Assembly: GCA_027449605.1 (NCBI GenBank)
Contig: DAIDLH010000079.1
Span: 1-64,000 of the forward strand
Reading direction: 5' to 3'
Source: Candidatus Muproteobacteria bacterium
GTDB taxonomy: Bacteria; Pseudomonadota; Gammaproteobacteria; Acidiferrobacterales; Sulfurifustaceae
Length of the DNA stretch: 64,000 nucleotides
Numbering within the stretch: the stretch's first letter is position 1; every line of letters starts with the position of its first letter. A program made the translations under genes and the position numbers. Shown piece after piece: positions 43,569 through 52,574 of the stretch. The notes below the pieces were generated by a model. The model did no database searches. It was not told the DNA's origin and saw only the letters and a program-made list of their open reading frames with translations.

Positions 43569-43712
43569 ATGAAACAGGGCAACGCGGCGATCCTGTTCGG
43601 GGACCTCAACGACCCCGGGAGCGAGATACGCAGGCGCCTGGCGGTACGGGCATCCACGCCGCTGCGGCCGGATCTGAACCTCAACACCGGCGTACGCTAC
43701 CAGGGACTTTGA
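43569..43712 (+). pseudogene. 47-residue remnant of a ferredoxin-type (4Fe-4S) subunit C-terminus
   Basis: The ORF MKQGNAAILFGDLNDPGSEI continues to LRPDLNLNTGVRYQGL. AI-FGDLNDP-S followed by L-P-LN-P/G-V-Y is the C-terminal signature of iron-sulfur subunits of molybdopterin oxidoreductases and of ActB/PsrB-type proteins. The Cys motifs and about 150-200 upstream residues are missing. It keeps its own ATG and a GGAGG 9 bases before it, so the fragment may still be translated. Lies 17 bases before ftsH. Confidence 0.6.
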
Positions 43713-43729
43713 CACGAACGGAGCGATCC

Positions 43730-45628
43730 ATGGAAAAGAAAGAACAGTTTTCCGTCTGGTATTTCCTGATCGCGTTCCTGCTGATCCTGGCGATGCAGAA
43801 CTTCCTGTTCGCCCCGCATCCCGAGAACCTTGCGTACAACGAGTTCAAGGCGCTGCTCAAGGCCGGCAAGCTCGATAACGTCGCGCTCGGCGAGCGCACC
43901 ATCACGGGCACGCTCAAGCCCGAGGGACTCGAGGGCCTGCTGCCGAAGGAGAAGCTTGAGGAGCTCAAGCGCGCCGGCGAAGGCAAGGAGCACCGCTTCG
44001 TGACGGTGCGCATCGACGACCCCGATCTCGTCAAGGAGCTCGGCGCGGCCAAGGTGCGCTACGCCGGCGTGATCGAGAGCAAGTGGCTGTCGACGCTGCT
44101 CTCCTGGATCGTGCCGGCGGTCATTTTTGTCGCCATCTGGGGGCTGCTCATGAAACGCATGGGCGGCGGGGCCGGCGGCTTTCTCGAGGTCGGCAAGAGC
44201 AAGGCCAAGGTGTACATGGAGAAGCAGACCGGCGTGAGCTTCGCGGACGTCGCCGGCGTCGACGAGGCGAAGGACGAGCTCAAGGAGATCGTCGAGTTCC
44301 TCAAGAACCCGAAGGCCTACGGCAAGCTCGGCGCGCGCATTCCCAAGGGCGTATTGCTTGTCGGTCCGCCCGGCACCGGCAAGACGCTGCTGGCGCGCGC
44401 GGTCGCGGGCGAGGCCGGCGTGGCGTTCTTCTCGATCAGCGGCGCGGAGTTCGTCGAGATGTTCGTCGGCGTGGGCGCGGCGCGGGTGCGCGACCTGTTC
44501 CAGCAGGCGCGCGGCAAGGCCCCGGCGATCATCTTCATCGACGAGCTCGACGCCCTCGGCCGCGCGCGCGGCGCCTATCCCCTCGCCGGCGGCCACGACG
44601 AAAAAGAACAGACGCTGAACCAGTTGCTCTCGGAGATGGACGGCTTCGACCCGAGCACCGGCCTGGTGCTGCTCGCCGCCACCAATCGCCCGGAGATCCT
44701 CGACCCGGCGCTGCTGCGCGCCGGGCGCTTCGACCGCCAGGTGCTGGTGGACCGGCCGGACCGCATCGGGCGCGTCGCGATCCTCAAGGTCCACCTGAAA
44801 AAGGTGCAGCTCGCGGTGGACGTGGACCCGGAGCAGGTCGCCGCGCTCACGCCCGGCTTCACCGGCGCCGATCTCGCCACCCTGGTGAACGAGGCGGCGC
44901 TGCTCGCCACGCGCCGCAACGCCGAGGCCGTGGGCATGGACGACTTCACGCGCGCGATCGAGCGCATCGTCGCGGGGCTCGAAAAGAAGAACCGCCTGCT
45001 CAACCCGAAGGAGCGCGAGGTGGTGGCCTACCACGAGATGGGCCATGCGCTGGTGGCGCTGTCGCTGCCCGGCACCGACCCGGTGCACAAGGTCTCGATC
45101 ATCCCGCGCGGCATCGGCGCGCTCGGCTACACCATCCAGCGCCCGACCGAGGACCGCTACCTCATGACGCGCGAAGAGCTCGAGAACAAGATGGCGGTGC
45201 TGCTCGGCGGCCGCGCCGCGGAGCAGCTCGTGTTCGCGCATTTGTCCACCGGCGCGGCCGACGACCTCGCCAAGGTGACCGACATCGCGCGCGCCATGGT
45301 CATGCGCTACGGCATGCACGCGAAGCTCGGGCACGTCGCATTGGAGTCGCAGCGACCGGCGTTTCTGGAAGTGCCCGGCGCGATGCCCGCGACGCGCGAG
45401 TACAGCGAGGAAACTGCGCGCGAGATCGACACCGCGGTGCGCGAGATTGTGGCGGCGGCGTTCGACAAGGCGCTCGGCATTCTCGGCGGGCGGCGCGACA
45501 CGCTCGTGCGCGGTGCGCGCGAGCTGCTCGCCCGCGAGACGCTGGGCGAAGAGGATCTGCGTCGCCTGCAATCGCCGCTGGCGGAGGCCATCGCCGCGGC
45601 GACACCGCTCGAAAGGAGGCCGACATGA
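43730..45628 (+). CDS. ftsH: FtsH-type membrane AAA+ zinc metalloprotease
   Basis: 632 residues from [12 protein letters not shown]; the track start lies in a shadow frame upstream. Two membrane spans (about 8-27 and 122-140) flank a periplasmic domain. AAA module: Walker A GPPGTGKT near residue 212, Walker [36 protein letters not shown]. Zinc site HEMGH (His435). Degrades damaged membrane proteins. It is probably an accessory copy, since it sits outside the usual rrmJ-ftsH-folP locus and beside psiE, as in known stress-tolerance islands. Confidence 0.95.
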   Translation: MEKKEQFSVWYFLIAFLLILAMQNFLFAPHPENLAYNEFKALLKAGKLDNVALGERTITGTLKPEGLEGLLPKEKLEELKRAGEGKEHRFVTVRIDDPDLVKELGAAKVRYAGVIESKWLSTLLSWIVPAVIFVAIWGLLMKRMGGGAGGFLEVGKSKAKVYMEKQTGVSFADVAGVDEAKDELKEIVEFLKNPKAYGKLGARIPKGVLLVGPPGTGKTLLARAVAGEAGVAFFSISGAEFVEMFVGVGAARVRDLFQQARGKAPAIIFIDELDALGRARGAYPLAGGHDEKEQTLNQLLSEMDGFDPSTGLVLLAATNRPEILDPALLRAGRFDRQVLVDRPDRIGRVAILKVHLKKVQLAVDVDPEQVAALTPGFTGADLATLVNEAALLATRRNAEAVGMDDFTRAIERIVAGLEKKNRLLNPKEREVVAYHEMGHALVALSLPGTDPVHKVSIIPRGIGALGYTIQRPTEDRYLMTREELENKMAVLLGGRAAEQLVFAHLSTGAADDLAKVTDIARAMVMRYGMHAKLGHVALESQRPAFLEVPGAMPATREYSEETAREIDTAVREIVAAAFDKALGILGGRRDTLVRGARELLARETLGEEDLRRLQSPLAEAIAAATPLERRPT

Positions 45629-45666
45629 AAACGGCGATTCTTCGCGAGAGGCACGGCACCCCATGA
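45625..45666 (+). CDS. 13-codon micro-ORF bridging ftsH and psiE
   Basis: ATG at 45625 overlaps the ftsH stop (ATGA) and its TGA overlaps the psiE ATG (ATGA). The peptide is [20 protein letters not shown] stands 5 bases before the ATG, stronger than anything in front of psiE, so ribosomes starting here would be delivered to psiE. Looks like a coupling leader; the peptide itself may have no function. Confidence 0.5.
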   Translation: MKTAILRERHGTP

Positions 45667-46154
45667 AAATCCGGTTCGCCAGGTTCGTTCATCTCACGCT
45701 CTTTGAGCGCGTCATCGAGATCGTGTTCGGCATCATGCTTTTGTTCATCACCCTCAGCATTGTCATCGGCACGGCGCACCTGTTTCAGCGTCTCGGCGAT
45801 CTGCTCCCCTGGGAGGACAATACGCGCCACTACGTGCGCATCGTCTCGGACGTGTTGACGCTGTTCATTCTCATCGAACTGGCGCGCTCACTCGCCGATT
45901 ACTTCACCGCCCACCGTCTGCGGATGACGTTCATCGTGGACGCCGGCATCGTGTTCATCCTGCGCGAGATCGTGATCAAGCTGTTCGAGGCGAAGATCGA
46001 TACCGCGGAGATCTACGCGCTCTCGGCGCTGATCGCCGTGCTCGGCGCCCTGCGCATCGGCTCGGTGCTGGTGTTCCAGCGCGAGAAGACCATGCTCGAG
46101 CAGTTGGCCAAGGGCACGGCGGAGAGGCCCGGGCGCGACTCCAAATCGCGCTAA
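45663..46154 (+). CDS. psiE: PsiE-family membrane protein
   Basis: 163 residues from the ATG at 45663. Four spans (e.g. [68 protein letters not shown]) match the phosphate-starvation-inducible PsiE family; LIELARSL and [13 protein letters not shown] are conserved positions. Biochemical role unknown. The ftsH-psiE pair also occurs in heat/oxidant tolerance islands of enterobacteria. Confidence 0.87.
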   Translation: MKIRFARFVHLTLFERVIEIVFGIMLLFITLSIVIGTAHLFQRLGDLLPWEDNTRHYVRIVSDVLTLFILIELARSLADYFTAHRLRMTFIVDAGIVFILREIVIKLFEAKIDTAEIYALSALIAVLGALRIGSVLVFQREKTMLEQLAKGTAERPGRDSKSR

Positions 46155-46188
46155 GAATAATTATGGAGACGGCGTTGGAGATGAAATC

Positions 46189-48597
46189 ATGAAAACCAGC
46201 GTTATAGACATCAGCGGATTGTTTTCCGTGTTGAGCGCCCGTGGCGTGGAGAAACAGCTCGCGAAGCTCCCCGGCGTGCACAAGGCCGAGGTGAACTATG
46301 TCGCTGGGAGCGCGACCGTCGAATATGATGAAACCGTCGTCGATCTCAAGACCATCAAGGCCCGGGTGCATGAGTGCGGTTATCACTGCGCCGGCGAGCT
46401 CCAGCCGAAGCATGTATGTGTTCCGGAAGATCCGCCGGCCACGGCTGTCACCATTGCGCCTGCGGCGCACGTCGGTCACGTGCACGAAGGCCACGTCGTC
46501 CATGCCAGGCACGAGATGCCCGCCGAGCACGCCGCGCCGGCGGGCAAGGCGGACGCGATGGCGCACGAGATGGGCCACGGCGCGGGCATGGACATGCATG
46601 CCATGGCGCGCGACATGCGCAACCGCTTCTGGGTCGCGCTCGCATTCACCGTGCCGGTCTTCGTCTACTCCCCGATGGGCGGCATGTTCACGCCACCGGT
46701 GCCGCCGTTCGGGCTTCCGCTCAACACTTGGCTGTTCCTGTTGGCGAGCGCCGCGGTGCTCTGGCCGGTCTGGCCGTTCGCGGTCGCCGCGTGGCGCGCG
46801 CTCAGGAACGGCGTGCTCAACATGGCAGTGCTGGTGATGCTCTCGGTCGGCACCGGCTACGTCTTCAGTGTCGGCGCGACCTTCTTCTTCGCCGGCGTGC
46901 AGTTCTACGAGGCGGTGGCGGTGCTGCTCGTCTTCATCCTGCTCGGCCACTGGCTCGAGATGCGCGCGCGGGCCGGCGCCTCCGAGGCGATCCGCGTGCT
47001 GCTCGATCTCGCCCCGCCGATGGCCACCGTGATCCGCGCCGGGCGTGAAGTCGAGCTGCCAACTGCCGAGGTGCAGGCGGGCGATGTCGTCGTGATCCGC
47101 CCCGGCAACAAGATTCCGGTGGACGGCGAGGTGCTGGAGGGCGAGTCGCAGGTGGACGAGTCCATGCTCACCGGCGAGTCCATGCCGGTCGGCAAAAAGC
47201 CCGGCGACACGGTGATCGGCGCCACTATTAATAAGAGTGGCAGCTTCCGCTACCGTGCCACCAAGGTCGGCGCCGACACCGCGCTCGCCCAGATCGTGAA
47301 ACTGGTGCAGGAGGCGCAGAACTCCAAGGCCCCGGCGCAGTTGCTCGCCGACCGCGCCTCGCAGTGGCTGGTGCTGATGGCCGTCGTGATCGGCTTGCTT
47401 ACCTTCGGCGCGTGGTTCTGGTGGCTCGGCCAGCCGCTGCTGTTCGCGCTCACACTTACTATTACGGTGTTTGTGATCGCCTGCCCGGACGCGCTCGGGC
47501 TCGCCACGCCCATGGCCGTGATGGTCGGCACCGGCCTCGGCGCCATGAACGGGATCCTGTTCAAGAACGCCGCGGCATTGGAGGACGCGACCCGGCTCGA
47601 CGTCGTCATCTTCGACAAGACCGGCACGCTCACTATCGGCCAGCCCGAGGTCGTCGAGGTCGTGGCGGCGGAGGGCGCGAGCGCGGATGCGGCGCTGGCG
47701 CTTGCCGCCGCGGTCGAGCAGGGCTCGGATCATCCGCTCGCGCAGGCGATCTTGCGCCGGTCGCAGGGGCTTGCGATCGAGAAGCCCACGGGATTTATGG
47801 TGATCGAGGGCAAGGGCGCCCGCGCCGACGTCGCGGGTCGCACGGTGTTCCTCGGCAACCGACGGCTCATGGATGAGCAGCGGATCGACCTGGCCGGTCT
47901 GGCGGAGAAGGCGACGGAACTTCAAGGTGGTGGGCGGACAGTCGTGCACGTCGCGCACGGCGGCAAGCTCGTGGGGCTCATCGCCATCGCCGATGCCGTT
48001 CGCCCGACCTCGGCCGCGACCGTCAAGGCGCTGCAGGCGCGCGGCGTGCAGGTGGCGATGCTCACCGGCGACAACCGCGGCACCGCCGAGCGCATCGCCG
48101 GCACGCTCGGCATCGACATCGTGCTGGCCGACGTGCTCCCCGGGCAGAAGGCCGACAAGGTCAAGGAATTGCAGGCCGGCGGCAAGAAGGTCGGCATGGT
48201 CGGCGACGGCATCAACGACGCCCCGGCGCTGACGCAGGCGGACGTGGGTTTCGCGATCGGCGCCGGCACCGACGTCGCCATGGAGAGCGCCGACGTGGTG
48301 CTGATGAAGAGCGACCCGTTCGACGTGGTCGGCGCGATCACGCTGTCGCGCGCCACGCTCACCAAGATGCACCAGAACCTGTGGTGGGCGGTGGCCTACA
48401 ACGTGATCGCCTTCCCGGTGGCGGCCGGCGTGTTTTACCCGTTCGTCATTAGTCCCGAGGTCGCGGCACTCGCCATGTCCGGCAGCTCGGCGCTGGTGGC
48501 GGTGAACGCCTTATTGCTCAAGCGCACGCGGCTCGAAGGCATCCGTGCGCACGGACCAGCGGCGCATGCCGGCGTGAGCGAGGTCGTCACCGCATGA
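46189..48597 (+). CDS. P1B-type ATPase with CPD membrane motif and degenerate HMA domain
   Basis: 802 residues. The N-terminal ferredoxin-like domain (about 1-65) has lost the CxxC (FSVLSARG in its place). A His/Met linker ([21 protein letters not shown]) follows. In TM6 the ion motif reads CPD (Cys432-Pro-Asp) in [11 protein letters not shown] instead of CPC or CPH. DKTGT (Asp476), TGES and [10 protein letters not shown] are intact, so it should pump. Metal specificity cannot be read from classical rules. The MFS start overlaps its stop. Confidence 0.9.
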   Translation: MKTSVIDISGLFSVLSARGVEKQLAKLPGVHKAEVNYVAGSATVEYDETVVDLKTIKARVHECGYHCAGELQPKHVCVPEDPPATAVTIAPAAHVGHVHEGHVVHARHEMPAEHAAPAGKADAMAHEMGHGAGMDMHAMARDMRNRFWVALAFTVPVFVYSPMGGMFTPPVPPFGLPLNTWLFLLASAAVLWPVWPFAVAAWRALRNGVLNMAVLVMLSVGTGYVFSVGATFFFAGVQFYEAVAVLLVFILLGHWLEMRARAGASEAIRVLLDLAPPMATVIRAGREVELPTAEVQAGDVVVIRPGNKIPVDGEVLEGESQVDESMLTGESMPVGKKPGDTVIGATINKSGSFRYRATKVGADTALAQIVKLVQEAQNSKAPAQLLADRASQWLVLMAVVIGLLTFGAWFWWLGQPLLFALTLTITVFVIACPDALGLATPMAVMVGTGLGAMNGILFKNAAALEDATRLDVVIFDKTGTLTIGQPEVVEVVAAEGASADAALALAAAVEQGSDHPLAQAILRRSQGLAIEKPTGFMVIEGKGARADVAGRTVFLGNRRLMDEQRIDLAGLAEKATELQGGGRTVVHVAHGGKLVGLIAIADAVRPTSAATVKALQARGVQVAMLTGDNRGTAERIAGTLGIDIVLADVLPGQKADKVKELQAGGKKVGMVGDGINDAPALTQADVGFAIGAGTDVAMESADVVLMKSDPFDVVGAITLSRATLTKMHQNLWWAVAYNVIAFPVAAGVFYPFVISPEVAALAMSGSSALVAVNALLLKRTRLEGIRAHGPAAHAGVSEVVTA

Positions 48598-49799
48598 ATG
48601 CGCCCGCGATCACTCAGCGCGAAGCGCTCATGGGCTTGGCCCTGCCGCTGGCGGCGGTGTTCGTGGTGGCCGTGGGCTACGGTGTGGTGCTGCCGGTGTT
48701 GCCCTTCGCGCTGGCACGTGCGCTCGGCGAGTCGGCGCGCGCCGCGGTCGCCTGGCACACCGGCCTGTTGACGGGTGTGTACATGCTGGCGCTGTTCCTG
48801 TTCGCGCCGCTGTGGGGATACGTCTCGGACCGTATCGGACGCCGCGCCGTGATTTTGCTCGGGCTCGCCGGCTTCAGCGGGGCGATGCTGTGGTTCCCGT
48901 TGGCGCGCGGTCTCGGGTTCGTTTACGGCGCCCGGGTGCTCGCCGGCGTGTTCGCGGCGGCGGTGTTGCCGGTGGTGTTGGCCTGGGTGAGCGACGCGTG
49001 TTCCGCATCCTCGCGAGCAGCGGCATTCGCATGGCTGAGCGCAGCGAGTGCACTCGGTTTCCTGTTCGGCCCGGCGGTGAGCGGCTGGCTGGCCTCCATC
49101 GAGTCCGTCGCGCCGGACGCCGTTCTGGCGCTGCCGTTCTACGCGGTGGCGGTGTCGGGTGGTGGCGTCTGGCTCGCGGCCTATCGGTTTCTTCCGGAGC
49201 GCACACCGCTGCGTGCCCGCGACGACGAGCCGGAGCGGAGCGCGCCATACTTGATATGGCTGCTGGCGATGTCGCTGCTGGTGATGTTCGGTATCGGCGG
49301 TTTCGAGGTCGGCCTGGCATTGCAGGGCCAGCAGGTATTGAACCTGCGCCCGCGCGAGATCGGCTGGATGTTCGCCGAGTGCAGCCTGGTCATGATCCTG
49401 GTGCAGGTCTTCCTGCTCGTCCCGCTGATCCGGCGCATCGGCCGCGCATTGCTGGCGCCGGCGTTCCTCGCGATGGCCGCCGGCGTGGCGCTGCTGCCGT
49501 ACGCCGCGCGCTATCCGGCGATGCTGCTCGGCGTGGCGCTGGTCGCCGCGACCGCGGGCCTGCTGATCCCGGCGCTCGCCTATTGGGTGTCGCTCGCGGC
49601 CGGAGCGCGGCAGGGCGCGGTTCTCGGCCGGCAGACCGCCGCGAGCAGCCTCGGCCAGGCTGTGGGCTCGGCCGCCGCCGGCTGGCTGTTCGCCGTATTC
49701 ATCGAAGCGCCGTTCTGGGCGAGCGCCGGCCTGCTCGGCCTCGGCGCGGTAGCCGCTCTTTGTGTCTCGAACACCTTGAAGGAGGTGACTCATGAGTAA
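48594..49799 (+). CDS. MFS transporter
   Basis: 401 residues, twelve spans. The loop 2-3 signature is [24 protein letters not shown], and TM5 carries the antiporter-like [24 protein letters not shown]. The C-terminal half mirrors this. Of the DHA1 drug-efflux type by length and motifs. It overlaps the ATPase by 4 bases and the DoxX gene by 8. Substrate unknown. Confidence 0.88.
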   Translation: MNAPAITQREALMGLALPLAAVFVVAVGYGVVLPVLPFALARALGESARAAVAWHTGLLTGVYMLALFLFAPLWGYVSDRIGRRAVILLGLAGFSGAMLWFPLARGLGFVYGARVLAGVFAAAVLPVVLAWVSDACSASSRAAAFAWLSAASALGFLFGPAVSGWLASIESVAPDAVLALPFYAVAVSGGGVWLAAYRFLPERTPLRARDDEPERSAPYLIWLLAMSLLVMFGIGGFEVGLALQGQQVLNLRPREIGWMFAECSLVMILVQVFLLVPLIRRIGRALLAPAFLAMAAGVALLPYAARYPAMLLGVALVAATAGLLIPALAYWVSLAAGARQGAVLGRQTAASSLGQAVGSAAAGWLFAVFIEAPFWASAGLLGLGAVAALCVSNTLKEVTHE

Positions 49800-50202
49800 T
49801 CGTGAACTCCCGGTCGCGCTGCTTATCCTGCGTTTCGGTCTCGGCGCGTTTCTCTTGTCGTTCGGCATCGACAAGCTCATCGCGCCCGCGACTACCGTGG
49901 AGGTGATGGCGCATTTCTACGGGCTGGCCATCTCCCACGGCATGGTCCTGGCCGCCGGGGCACTGGAGATCCTCCTCGGCCTCGCGTTCCTCGCCGGTCT
50001 GTGGAAGACGCTGAGTTATGGACTCGGTCTGCTGCTGCACGCGGTCTCGACGCTCGCGACCTATCGGGAGCTGCTGTCGCCGTTCGGCGCGAATCATCTG
50101 TACCTCGCGGCGATTCCGGTACTCGCGGCGTTTGTCACGCTGTTCCTGCTGCGCCGCCACGACACGCTCACGCTGTGGAGCGCGGGCGAGGCCGCGGGTT
50201 GA
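49792..50202 (+). CDS. DoxX-family membrane protein (second copy)
   Basis: 136 residues, four spans. LLILRFGLGAFLLSFGIDKLIAP and GLWKTLSYGLGLLLHAVSTLATYRELLSPFGANHLYLAAIPVLAAFVTLFLLRR are close to the protein at 30879 along the whole length, so they are duplicates. AAGGAGG lies inside the end of the MFS gene. Function as for 30879. Confidence 0.85.
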   Translation: MSNRELPVALLILRFGLGAFLLSFGIDKLIAPATTVEVMAHFYGLAISHGMVLAAGALEILLGLAFLAGLWKTLSYGLGLLLHAVSTLATYRELLSPFGANHLYLAAIPVLAAFVTLFLLRRHDTLTLWSAGEAAG

Positions 50203-50241
50203 GCACATGACCGGCGCAAGCGCCAACACCGGAGAGAAGCC

Positions 50242-51600
50242 ATGAGACAGATCTGCCTCGTGATACTGACCGTGGCGTTGTTGGCACCGGCCCGGGCTGA
50301 GGAGCCTTCTCTCACGGGCCTGACCCTGGCCGAGGCTTACCGGCTGGCGCTCGCGCACGACGCGCGTCTCGCCGCGGCGGCGGCCGCGCGCGAAGCCGGC
50401 CGCGAAAAACTGCCGCAGGGGCGGGCGCTGCTGCTGCCTTCGCTCGGGCTGGCCGCCGACAGCACCTACAACGATCTGGACGTGAGATTCCAGCAGCCGA
50501 ACCCGCTGCTCCAGAGCGGGACGCGCCGTTACAACAGCCATCAGTACGGCGTGGCGCTGCGCCAGCCGCTCTACCGCAAGCCGAACCTCGCGCAGTACCG
50601 GCAGTCGCAGGCGCTCGCCGCCCAGGCCGACACCGGTTTCGCCGTCGCGCGCCAGGACCTGATCCTGCGGGTCGCGCAGGCATATTTCGACGTGCTGCTC
50701 GCCGAGGACACGCTGCGCTATCTGGAGGCGCAGCAGGCGGTGATCGGCGCGCTGCGCGACCGCATGCAGCGCGCCTTCGACGCCGGCACCGCTGCGATCA
50801 CTGACGTGCGCGAGGCCGAGGCGCGCGCCGACCTGGTGCGCGCGCAGGAGATCGGCGCACGTAACGAGCTCGAGTTCCGGCGCGAGGCGTTCGCCAAGCT
50901 CACCGGCGAACCGCCGCGCGCGCTCGCCCCGCTGCGCGCGCCGCTCGCATTCGCGCCGCCGCAGCCGCCGGACCCGCAGCACTGGATGGACGCGGCCGAG
51001 CAATCGGGCCTCGTGGTCGCGCTCGCGCGCGAGACCGAGGAGATCGCGCGCCAGGAGTGGGAGAGCCGCCGCGGCACGCGCTACCCGACGCTCGATCTGG
51101 CCGCGAGCTACGGCGACGCCAGCCAGAACAACAGCCTGTTCGGCGTTGGCTACGACACCACCGCCCGCGGCATCGGACTGCAGTTGCAAATGCCGCTCTA
51201 CACCGGCGGGGCCTTGAGCGCGCAGGCGCGCGAGGCCGCGGCCCGCTACGAGCAGGCGCGCCAGGAACTCGCCGAGACCCAGCGCCAGGCGCGGCTCGAC
51301 GCGCGCGAGATTTACCTGCGCCTGGCGAGCGGTCTCGCCCAGGTGCCGGCCTTCGAGCAGGCGGTGGCCTCGGTCGAGACCTCGCTCGCCGCGACCGCGC
51401 GCGGGCTCGAAACCGGTACGCGCACGGCGCTCGACGTGCTGAACATCGAGCAGCAGCTCTACGGCGCGCGGCGCGATCTCGTCCAGGCCCGCCATGCGGT
51501 GATCCTCGCCGGCCTGCGACTCAAGGCGGTGGTGGGACAGCTTTCCGAGGAGGACCTGGCGACGGTCAACCAGTTGCTCGAAATTCGAACGCAATATTGA
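50242..51600 (+). CDS. TolC-family outer-membrane channel protein
   Basis: 452 residues; signal peptide to about 20 (LAPARAEEP). Two OEP halves: LAEAYRLALAHDARLAAAAAAREAGREKL and ARYEQARQELAETQRQARLDAREIYLRL, with the TolC-like YRKPNLAQYRQSQ. Part of an export system with the HlyD and ABC proteins behind it; all five genes are on one strand with small gaps or overlaps. Separate from the OprM-type factor at 8729. Confidence 0.93.
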   Translation: MRQICLVILTVALLAPARAEEPSLTGLTLAEAYRLALAHDARLAAAAAAREAGREKLPQGRALLLPSLGLAADSTYNDLDVRFQQPNPLLQSGTRRYNSHQYGVALRQPLYRKPNLAQYRQSQALAAQADTGFAVARQDLILRVAQAYFDVLLAEDTLRYLEAQQAVIGALRDRMQRAFDAGTAAITDVREAEARADLVRAQEIGARNELEFRREAFAKLTGEPPRALAPLRAPLAFAPPQPPDPQHWMDAAEQSGLVVALARETEEIARQEWESRRGTRYPTLDLAASYGDASQNNSLFGVGYDTTARGIGLQLQMPLYTGGALSAQAREAAARYEQARQELAETQRQARLDAREIYLRLASGLAQVPAFEQAVASVETSLAATARGLETGTRTALDVLNIEQQLYGARRDLVQARHAVILAGLRLKAVVGQLSEEDLATVNQLLEIRTQY

Positions 51601-51612
51601 GGGAGAACGGCG

Positions 51613-52572
51613 ATGCGCAAGACCTGGTTGTGGACGCTGATAGGAGTGATTGGCCTCGCGGCGGTGTCGTACGCGTTGTTTCTGTGGCTGTCGCCGCCGG
51701 CGCTGCCGGAGGGATTTCTCTACGGCAACGGGCGCATCGAGGCAACCGAGGTTATGGTGAGCGCCGAGGTGGGCGCACGGGTGCTGGAGAGCAACCTGGT
51801 CGAGGGTCGCACGGTGCAGGCGAACGACCTGCTGGTGCGGCTCGACGAAACCGATCTTAAAACGCGTCTGCGGCAGGCCGAGGCCAACGCCGCCGCCGCG
51901 CGGCGTGCCGAGACGCAGGTGTCGCGCCAGCTCGACACCGCGCGTCACCATGCGCAGACTGCGGATGCCGACCTCGCGCGCTACCGCAAGCTGCGCGAGA
52001 CCGGCGACGTGTCCGCGCAGATGCTGGATCGCGCCGAAAACCAGCAGCGCGAGGCGCGCGGCCAGGTCGAGACGCTTGCCGCCCGGCAGGCGCAGGCGGC
52101 GGCGAGCCGCGAGGCGGCGAGCCGCGAGGCCGAACTGCTGCGCTCACAAACAGGCAAGACCGTGATCCGCGCGCCGAGCGCGGGCACGATCCTCACCAAG
52201 GGCATCGAGGCCGGCGAGATCGCGTCCCCGGGCCGGACCATCGCGGTGATCGCCGACCTCGCGCGCATCGAACTCAAGATCTACGTTCCCGAGAGCGAGA
52301 TCGGCAAGATCAGGCTCAACGATCCGGCGCGCGTGCGCGTGGATGCCTTCCCGCAGCGCTATTTCGAGGCGCGCGTGGCGCGCGTGGACGCGCGCGCGCA
52401 GTTCACGCCCAAGGACGTGCATATGCCGGACGAGCGCGCGCGCCTGGTGTTCGGCGTGGTGCTCGCGGTGGACAACCCGGAGGGCTATCTCAAGCCCGGC
52501 ATGCCGGCCGACGCATGGGTGCGCTGGAAGCCCGAGGCGCCATGGCCGGAGAAGTTGTCGGTACCGCGCTGA
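51613..52572 (+). CDS. HlyD/YbhG-like membrane fusion protein
   Basis: 319 residues. N-terminal signal-anchor (WTLIGVIGLAAVSYALFLWL), lipoyl half VMVSAEVGARVLESNLVEGRTVQANDLLVRLDE, a long coiled coil at about 85-175, second half KTVIRAPSAGTILTKGIEAGEIASPGRTI, then a beta-barrel domain. Bridges the inner-membrane ABC permeases and the TolC-like channel. Confidence 0.93.
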   Translation: MRKTWLWTLIGVIGLAAVSYALFLWLSPPALPEGFLYGNGRIEATEVMVSAEVGARVLESNLVEGRTVQANDLLVRLDETDLKTRLRQAEANAAAARRAETQVSRQLDTARHHAQTADADLARYRKLRETGDVSAQMLDRAENQQREARGQVETLAARQAQAAASREAASREAELLRSQTGKTVIRAPSAGTILTKGIEAGEIASPGRTIAVIADLARIELKIYVPESEIGKIRLNDPARVRVDAFPQRYFEARVARVDARAQFTPKDVHMPDERARLVFGVVLAVDNPEGYLKPGMPADAWVRWKPEAPWPEKLSVPR

Positions 52573-52574
52573 TC

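Noticed and set aside
43553-43729. Upstream extension of ftsH in the ORF track
   Set aside because: The 59 extra residues are low-complexity Arg/Pro/Gly and overlap the iron-sulfur remnant in another frame; FtsH proteins start at the hydrophobic [12 protein letters not shown].
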